Assembly: GCA_014706295.1 (NCBI GenBank)
Contig: JACSVZ010000002.1
Span: 57,807,617-57,871,616 of the forward strand
DNA length: 64,000 bases
Direction: 5' to 3'
DNA from: Lycocorax pyrrhopterus obiensis
Taxonomy: Eukaryota; Chordata; Aves; Passeriformes; Paradisaeidae
Shown one piece after another: positions 57,202 through 64,000 of this stretch (its first letter is position 1; every line of letters starts with the position of its first letter). The notes beneath the pieces were generated by a model that was not told the origin of the DNA, did no database searches, and saw only the letters and a program-made list of their open reading frames with translations. A program made the position numbers and the translations under genes.

Positions 57202-58779
57202 CATGTGTTAAAGAGTTTGTTCTTATCACAGATTTTACCATTAAAATATACTCTATAATAAGACACCCTGAGTTTTTTCAAAGCAATTTTCATTGTTTCC
57301 TTCAAATATCTCAGGATATATATGCTATATAGACTGATTGCGAAACACATTGCAAACAAAATCCCATTTTTTTAAAAACTGCATATTTACTTCACATGCG
57401 ATTGAGCACTTCCATTACATAGTTTTCATAAAAATGTAGGGAGAGGAAACTAAACTTTTATTAAGTTCTGCTTTGGAACTGTGGGACTCAAAAGTTTCTT
57501 GTCCTCCAGATGACAAGGTTGCTTCTTATGTGTGGGCTAGACTATTTATAAAGTAACAGAGTTTTACACAAACAGGTATTTTGAGCCTGGCACTAAAATC
57601 ACCAGAAGTGGACAAGTGAGAAAAGAATTAGTAACACCAGAATCACACAGAGAAATGTACATGTGTCATGTTCAGAGCAGTTACTACAGTTATTGTGTTT
57701 TTTTCATGATATTTCTAAGGGCTAAAGCACAAGAAGGTAACTCCTTATATAAAGAGCATCACGTCTTAACTCAGAGAAATCAAAATTGCACATAACGGTC
57801 ATTTTTCTCTTTTCCAGCTGACCATGGGAACACAAAGCGACTTGTAATTACAAAAGTTGTGCTGTGCACTTGACATCACCAGTTTGCTGGTGAACTAAGT
57901 TTTGCACATATTTCATCTTGATGATGGCTAAGAGTTTATGTAGGACAAAATTGCCAACAGCTCTTTCCTTTCCTTTTGGGTCCTGTTCACTGTCTTTAGC
58001 TTTAAATTTATTTCCTATTTCAGACTGTAGTGTGCAATTTCCTGTCTTTAAGGGAAAAAGTGTTTGATGGAACAGATGCACATAGTAGGAATATCTTGGT
58101 TCTACTATTCACACCTAAATATCTTACAAAATGATGAAGGGAATCTCTGTTTTAAAGACTATAAATGGCATGTCAGAATGACAATTTTAGAATTTTATCC
58201 TTGTTACCTAGTAAGGAACACTTGCTAATATACACTGAATGTCATTGGAGTCAGAAATAACTATTGTGTTTTGTTTTTTCCTATAAATGCTTTCAAAATA
58301 TCTTCAAAGTAACATGCTTTGATCGGGATACATTTTCTGTGAATGCCTCTATAATATACTTTCATTGACATAAATATGTACAAAGTAAAACCATAAAAGA
58401 TGTGTTATCTTGTCATTTTCCTTGAACAATATTCTGCAGATTACTCAGTTCCAAAGCCCTCATTTGTGCTGTAAGGACTGACTTGTGCATGTGAGTAAAT
58501 ATTGATACTGAGGAGTAAAAATCTTACATGAAATCAAATGTCTTTAGCTATTCTGGATATAAGGAGGAAGAATCAATGACAATTTGGCTGTATTTACTTA
58601 CCTCAGAGTCAAAATTCAAGTAAATATAAGGAAACAGTCAGTCAAACTTGCTGCAGAAACATGCACTGGCAGTTTCCCAGTACACATTTCTTCTTTTATT
58701 TAGGTAGCTCCACCTGTATCAACAAAAAAACCCCAGTTTGAGCATTAGGGTCAAACCACATTTTTAGACTTTTCTCAAT
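57202..58779. other. AT-rich unique stretch
   Basis: No gene or repeat recognised. Confidence 0.6.
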
Positions 58780-58872
58780 TACTGCCCTTGCCTCTGGCAG
58801 GGGTGTTGGAACTTTAGATGATCTTTAAGGTCCCTTCCAACCCAAAGCATTCTATGATTCTGTGATTCTGTA
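58780..58872 (+). mobile_element. CR1 LINE 3' tail fragment
   Basis: The last ~95 bp of a sense CR1: GCAGGGGTGTTGGAACTTTAGATGATCTTTAAGGTCCCTTCC... and the tail CATTCTATGATTCTGTGATTCTGT. It is close to the family consensus. Confidence 0.93.
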
Positions 58873-59837
58873 TATGTATGGTTTGTACTTGCATCCATGC
58901 TTTTGAATTATTTCAATTATTTTGTGTATTAAAATTGAAAATAAAAGCAGTAGTAGGCTGATAGCATCTAGTGACATGTTTACATTAGCCCTGAAAGATT
59001 GTGCTTTTTCTGCAACATCTAAATCCCACAACTCATTTTTGTGATAGTTAATTGCAGTCAACATCCTGTTATATTCATTGTATGTATTATCTGAATAATT
59101 TTATTATGTATTAAGATGCTTTTTCTAATTTATTCCTTTGCCAGCCTGACTACTGCTGCAATTTTATTCTCATTATCACAGTATGATTTTTATTGCTCAG
59201 AATTACACAAAAAATGTAATACTTATTTTTAAGAGAAAGCACTTTCTCCTGGGATAAAAAATTGAAGGGGAAAAAATTCAAGCACCTTTCAAATTCTAAA
59301 ATTAAGAAATTTTGTTGAACATGTATCAGTATATATTGTGAGAAAAAATAAAAGAAACATGAAGTTATTTGTACATAATACAATATTTCTGTCTTCACCA
59401 TTCCAAGAGGAGCAGATGATTTCTCACTACTGTCTTTAAGCATTTAAATAAAGGCCTAAAACTAGAAATGTAGGATCACGGCATAATCAGAAGAGGCAGA
59501 TGTCTACAGAATGTGGTTTCGGGCACCACAGTTGCAAAACTAGCTGTTGACTCTTTCCAGCACTCTAAAGTACAACATCTTGTCTCGTATGCGGAAGCCG
59601 AAATCTGTACTTTAACACTAGGTGGAGGAAAGAGATGTATGTATACTACCTAAAACAAGCACCTATTTTAGGGACCAAATATCTTCCAGCACTTCACAGA
59701 GTGAGTTTTGTATCTCCAACATGTTATTTAAAGTGTTTGAGCGAGGAAAGAGGGATTCTTGATTTTAGCTCAAGGGCTTAGCATTTCTAGGGTAAGTAGT
59801 CTCCTCTCCAGACCTGAATGATTCACTTATTCAGATA
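58873..59837. other. AT-rich unique stretch
   Basis: No gene or repeat recognised. Confidence 0.6.
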
Positions 59838-59971
59838 GTCATTAACAGACCTGCAGCCCAGGAAGAGTCCACTCTGGGGTATATTTGTCCTGACGGACTG
59901 TAGTCCACCACAGTGGAGCGAGCAGGTGAAAAGTGTGAGTAGGCAGGAGTGGCAGAGAGCAACTAAGCTAA
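59838..59971 (+). mobile_element. ERVL-type LTR, 5' piece of a split copy
   Basis: CCTGCAGCCCAGGAAGAGTC, GGACTGTAGTCC and CAGTGGAGCGAGCAGG correspond to the modular part of the LTR family seen at 40510-41079, followed by GGAGTGGCAGAGAGCAACTAAG. The copy is cut by a CR1 and resumes at about 60830. Its true 5' end is missing or too decayed to place. Confidence 0.78.
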
Positions 59972-60823
59972 GTGTTGAAGCTGATTTCTTTAAGGGGATG
60001 GATTTAATCCAGTGGGACCTTGACAGGTTTAAGGAATGAGCCCATCTGAACACCATGAAATTTAACAAGTGTAATGCCCTGCGTGTGGGTCAAGGAAAAA
60101 CTCAGTATCAATACAGTCAGGGGGAATGAATGGATTGAGAGCAGCCCTATAGAAGGCAACTTCAAAGTACTGGTGCATGTAAAACTGGACATGTGCTGGT
60201 AATCTGCACTTGCAACCCAGGAAGTCATGGGTTGCATGGAAAGAAGCTTGCCCAGAGGGTGCAGAGAGGTGGTTCTCCCTCTACTCTGATGAGACCCCCC
60301 TTGGAGTACTGTATCCAGCTCTGGTGTCCCCAGCATAGGAAAGACACAGACCTATTACAGCAGGACCAGAGATGGGCCACAAAGATAATTAGAGAGTTGG
60401 AACACCTCTTCTATGAAGAAAATCTGAAAGAGTTGGAGGTTGTTCAGCCTAGACATGAGAGTTTTTGGGAGACCTTATTGCAGCCTTTCTTATAAGGGGC
60501 CCTAAAGGGGTATTGCAAAAAAGCCAGCAAGAACCTTTTCACCAGGGCCTACAGTGACAAAAAGAGGAAAAATGGTTTTAAATTGCAAGAGAGTAGATTA
60601 AGACTGGATATAAGGAAGAATTTTTTTAATGATGATGGTGGTGAGACACTGGCACAGGTTGCCCAGAGAAGTTGTGAATGCCCCATACCTAGAAGTGATC
60701 AAGGTCAGGTTGAATGGGACTTCAAGCAACCTGGCATAGTGAAGGATGTCCTATGGCAGGGGAATTGGACTAGGTGATTTTTGAAGATCCCTTCCAGCCC
60801 AAAACTTTCAATGATTCTATGAG
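59972..60823 (+). mobile_element. CR1 LINE inserted in an ERVL-type LTR
   Basis: Sense-oriented, about 850 bp. It begins near the CAGAGGGACCTGGACAGG block (here CCAGTGGGACCTTGACAGG, about 60009) and runs through GAATGGATTGAGAGCAGCCC, CTTGGAGTACTGTATCCAGC and GTTGCCCAGAGAAGTTGTG to the tail CAATGATTCTATGAG. Frames at 60193-60495 and 60583-60777 are pieces of the CR1 C-terminal coding region split by frameshifts. Confidence 0.93.
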
Positions 60824-60829
60824 TCTTTT

Positions 60830-61035
60830 AATTCAACTCTATTTTAATAAGCAATAAATTAATTTTCCCCAAGTTGAGTCTGGTTTGCCCGCGATGGTAT
60901 TTGATACTTGATTTCCTTGTCCTTATCTTGACTGGCAAGCTTTTGTTTGTCTTATTTTCTCCCTGTCCTCTTGTGGAGGGGGAGTGAGAGAGCAACTGTG
61001 GCTATCTGGCAGCCAGCCAAGATCAACTCACTGCA
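60830..61035 (+). mobile_element. ERVL-type LTR, 3' piece of a split copy
   Basis: AATAAATTAATTTTCCCCAA, GTCTGGTTTGCCCGCGATGG, CCCTGTCCTCTTGTGGAGGG and the end CAGCCAGCCAAGATCAACTC..GCA match the 3' part of the LTR family at 40510-41079. AATAAA lies near 60853. Confidence 0.88.
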
Positions 61036-64000
61036 CTATACCTCTTGAAAACAGCCCGAATTAACCTTAACTGATATGTCTGGAATTGTAAACTTCAAAT
61101 AAAAGTTTGTCTGCAAAATATTAATAGGAGTTTTGCACTTTTATTAATAAACTTCTGTTGCCTGTCATGTCTCTATTTTAACTAATCAGTTGTGCCTTAT
61201 TGTTTTTGTTAGAAAAGGTTGCACCTTTTCTGCCTGTGGAGAGCTTTACCACCTATATTGAGATTAACTAATATTGTCTTGGATAAAGCAAATCCTTAAG
61301 GAAATCCTTAAGTGGTTGAAGACAACCCCTCCATGGTTATTGTATGATGAAGCTGGGGAAAACTATGTAATCACATGGCTGTATGTAATGTCACTGAATG
61401 AACCGATATCAAGAAACTTAACTAAGATTGGCAAGCATATAAATTTAATTACATTTAAGCACTTTACTTTCTATCAGTAGTCTTTCTTTTTTAAAAAAAA
61501 CCCCAGCAATATCTATACTTTTATAAACATCCAGAAAAGAAGCCAGTGAAATTCTAAAGAAATTTCAGAGTCAGGGAATAGTATTATTTCATGAAATTAT
61601 CCAGTGTCCTCTAAAATTCGTATGAACCTTCAATTTCATGGTTTTCCTTATGATTTTGCTAATATGGTTGTTTCTTCTCCAGAGGCGAATGTTGCTGTGG
61701 AAGCTGTTTTGTACGTATTTGAATACACTCAGCTTTTTTCTTTAGGCACTTTTATAATTCTACAGATATTTCAGTCAGATGTGTAATTTTATTCTTAAAA
61801 TTGTATACACATGAAAACAAGCAAAAAGGCTTATATCGACTGTTCAAGTTAAAACTCAGCCTCCAGGCATGCCTTCAATGTGTATTAATCTACTCATGAT
61901 TACTCCACATTCCTGTATCCAACATGTTTACACTAGCTATGCTTATTCTTGCACCTTTTCTCTGTAAAAGAAGGATAAAACCAACCCATCTTAAAAACTA
62001 CATATTGGAGAGATCGACGTAATTTGAGTCCACATGTACCACCTGCCATTTATTTTAGGTTCTTTATGAGTAGAAAAAGAATGAATGTAATTGAATGCAT
62101 GGAGACAGAATCATTTTACTGAGGTAAGCATATGACAGCAGGTGCCTGGAAAAATTGCTATGACAGTGTACCAAGGAAAATATGAAAACTGCATTCTCTC
62201 ATGTAAATTAGGAGGCAGTGACACTTTACCAACAAGGCAGGGAAAATTAATATTATTTCTCTTATCCAATCTTTTTTCCCATAGTTGATTTGCAGGGTAT
62301 GTTTCCAGGGAATTGAAGGCTCAGAAAGAATGTACTGGCAAGGAGAGGACCAAAATGGATGTTTTCTCAATAGTAGAACTGTCGCATATATTGAATTCCA
62401 GGTTAGCAACAGGCAAATATTAAAAGGCTTGGCTTAGTTCTTCTCTTTTGCATTTGGGAACTGATTCAAATCTGCCTAAGCAAATTGGAATAAAAAAATC
62501 AGTGTTCTGTGGTTCAGTTCTTTAAAAAATCCTTTCATAGAAGAATCTCAATATAGTTTACTCACAGCTTTTATTACATACACTGGAGATAAGCACTGGG
62601 CCTTCAAAAATTAGGTTGATCACAATGCAAATATGTAGCTTTGGATGCCCATATTTTCAACTGGTTCTTTCATCCAAAACCTTGGAGTATGATTTTCAGA
62701 AGCATAATTTTAGATCATGTCATTTGAATAAATTTTTAGTTCTTCTGTTGAGTGTCTTCGCTCTGAAAGCCACAATTTCCTCAAATTCTGAGCATCCAAA
62801 TGAAGTATTGGCCTACAGAAACTATTTTTAGGCTTGCATGAACTTATATGTTCAGTAAAGACCACAAATGCAAAAAACATCTCTCAAACATTAAGCTAGC
62901 ATAAGAATAGGTATGCAAGAAGGTATGTGAATAACCTCAGTACACCTGAGGTTGCAAAAACATCAGTATAAACCTAGTAAAACATGTAATTAATCTCTTC
63001 AACCACAGTTTTAAAGTTATTTCATAAATCATCATACCCAGTGTTACTTGAAAAGACAGACCCTCTCTTTAATCACATATAATAGTGAAACCTTTCTAGC
63101 TTGAGAGTGGAGGTGAAGCATGCCATCTCCTCTTAGAAGCCACAACTCTGCCTCTTTCCCACCCTGGACAAAAAAAAGAAGCTGCCCAGCACAGTGCAAC
63201 TTTATCATGAAAGCTGTGCTCTGTGTGGTAGGTCTAAGAAGAGTTTGGTTGCAGCCAATTCTGTAAGGAGAGAGTTCTTGTTCTGCTAGGGAGGGAGGGC
63301 AGAATTTCACAGGGACTGTGAGAAAGCGTCCCCAAATGAGTTCCTGCCTGGGATAGTACTACACTGATATTAAGTATTTACTTTCAGAATATGTCTCTTG
63401 TTACAAAATTGCTTTGACAGGTTGAGTTATTTTTAAGTTACAAGACATTACATTTCTTCATAACTCACACAGTTTCTGTCTACAATTCTCAGTTTATTAT
63501 CATATTCAGTAGTTGTTAAAAACACTGGGACTGGATATATTAAAATTTTAGTGAAATTGAGTCTCTAAGGGAATCAGATGTTTTATCTGAGACATGGACA
63601 AGTCATACAAAAATCAAGGGAAGCTATTCATTCTCTCCCTGTCCCTGTATTTCCCATCACACTCACACACACATCACTAGCACAATTTTTATCCTACAGA
63701 TAATTTGAAGGCATTACTATTCTTTTGTTAACATAAGAAAAGTGAGTTTAAAAATATGTATTATAATACATAATAAACAAGTTTAGTTTTCTTTAATATG
63801 TCAAAAGCTAAGGTTGCATTGCTAGCAAGTTTTCGTCGTATCTCAATAAGCACATTTGGCTTGCAGCTCCTTAGAGAGATAATTCACTGAAGAAAAGTGA
63901 ATTTCAATGGCCTCAGCAGATGTTTAAAGTTCTGCATGTACAGAAACTGAATAAATATGTGCATGAATATGGAGTGTTATAACAAAGGAGTTCTCAGTCA
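61036..64000. other. AT-rich unique stretch to the window end
   Basis: No interspersed repeat recognised. All open frames are under 90 codons and no domain is seen. Any element crossing the right edge cannot be judged. Confidence 0.55.

Noticed and set aside
1..64000. CRISPR array, prokaryotic operon or phage content
   Set aside because: No spacer-repeat pattern or dense coding was seen; CR1 and vertebrate LTRs identify bird nuclear DNA.

Overview
This window looks like a stretch of bird nuclear genome. It is AT-rich vertebrate non-coding DNA in which nearly every recognisable element is a CR1 LINE fragment (many ending in the ATTCTATGATT/GATTCTGTGATT-type 3' tail) or a solo LTR of bird-type endogenous retroviruses (ERVL-like LTRs with 5-bp target duplications, others with 6-bp duplications). 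The number and variety of LTRs would fit a songbird or another neoavian bird, but the species cannot be read from the sequence. Family assignments come from remembered consensus patterns, not from a database search.

No protein-coding gene is called with confidence. The longest open frames lie in CpG-rich LTR sequence (56.2-57.1 kb), in other LTRs (8.4, 50.7 kb), or in decayed CR1 reverse-transcriptase sequence (14.4-16.1 kb). The rest are the short frames expected by chance in AT-rich DNA. The window is therefore intergenic or deep intronic. One exon-like segment with good splice signals (47015-47126, minus) is noted as a low-confidence candidate. No rRNA, tRNA, CRISPR or bacterial-type feature was seen.

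Layout. 1.0-3.2 kb: a minus-strand CR1 with an internal deletion, interrupted by two LTRs of different classes. 7.27-7.89 kb: a solo LTR with a clear TATA box and poly(A) signal. 8.10-8.69 kb: an antisense ERVL-type LTR. 14.43-16.15 kb: the longest CR1, plus strand, followed by an AAAAC array. 16.4-27.1 kb: mostly unique AT-rich DNA. 27.1-29.0 kb: two plus-strand CR1 pieces. 34.13-34.72 kb: an ERVL-type LTR with a perfect GAGGT duplication. 36.7-38.8 kb: a ~190-bp inverted duplication enclosing two CR1 tails. 40.5-41.1 kb: an ERVL-type LTR end. 42.2-42.6 kb: a minus-strand CR1. 44.49-44.95 kb: an LTR with a perfect TTCCC duplication. 49.8-51.1 kb: a complete 1.33-kb antisense LTR. 53.2-54.1 kb: a probable antisense LTR with a 6-bp duplication. 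56.2-57.2 kb: a CpG-rich LTR-like element. 58.8 kb: a CR1 tail. 59.8-61.0 kb: an LTR with a CR1 inserted in it.

The main biological content is the layered history of transposon insertions: CR1 copies broken by later LTRs, an LTR broken by a later CR1, several solo LTRs with readable target duplications, and an inverted duplication of unknown origin. No new functional system was identified.
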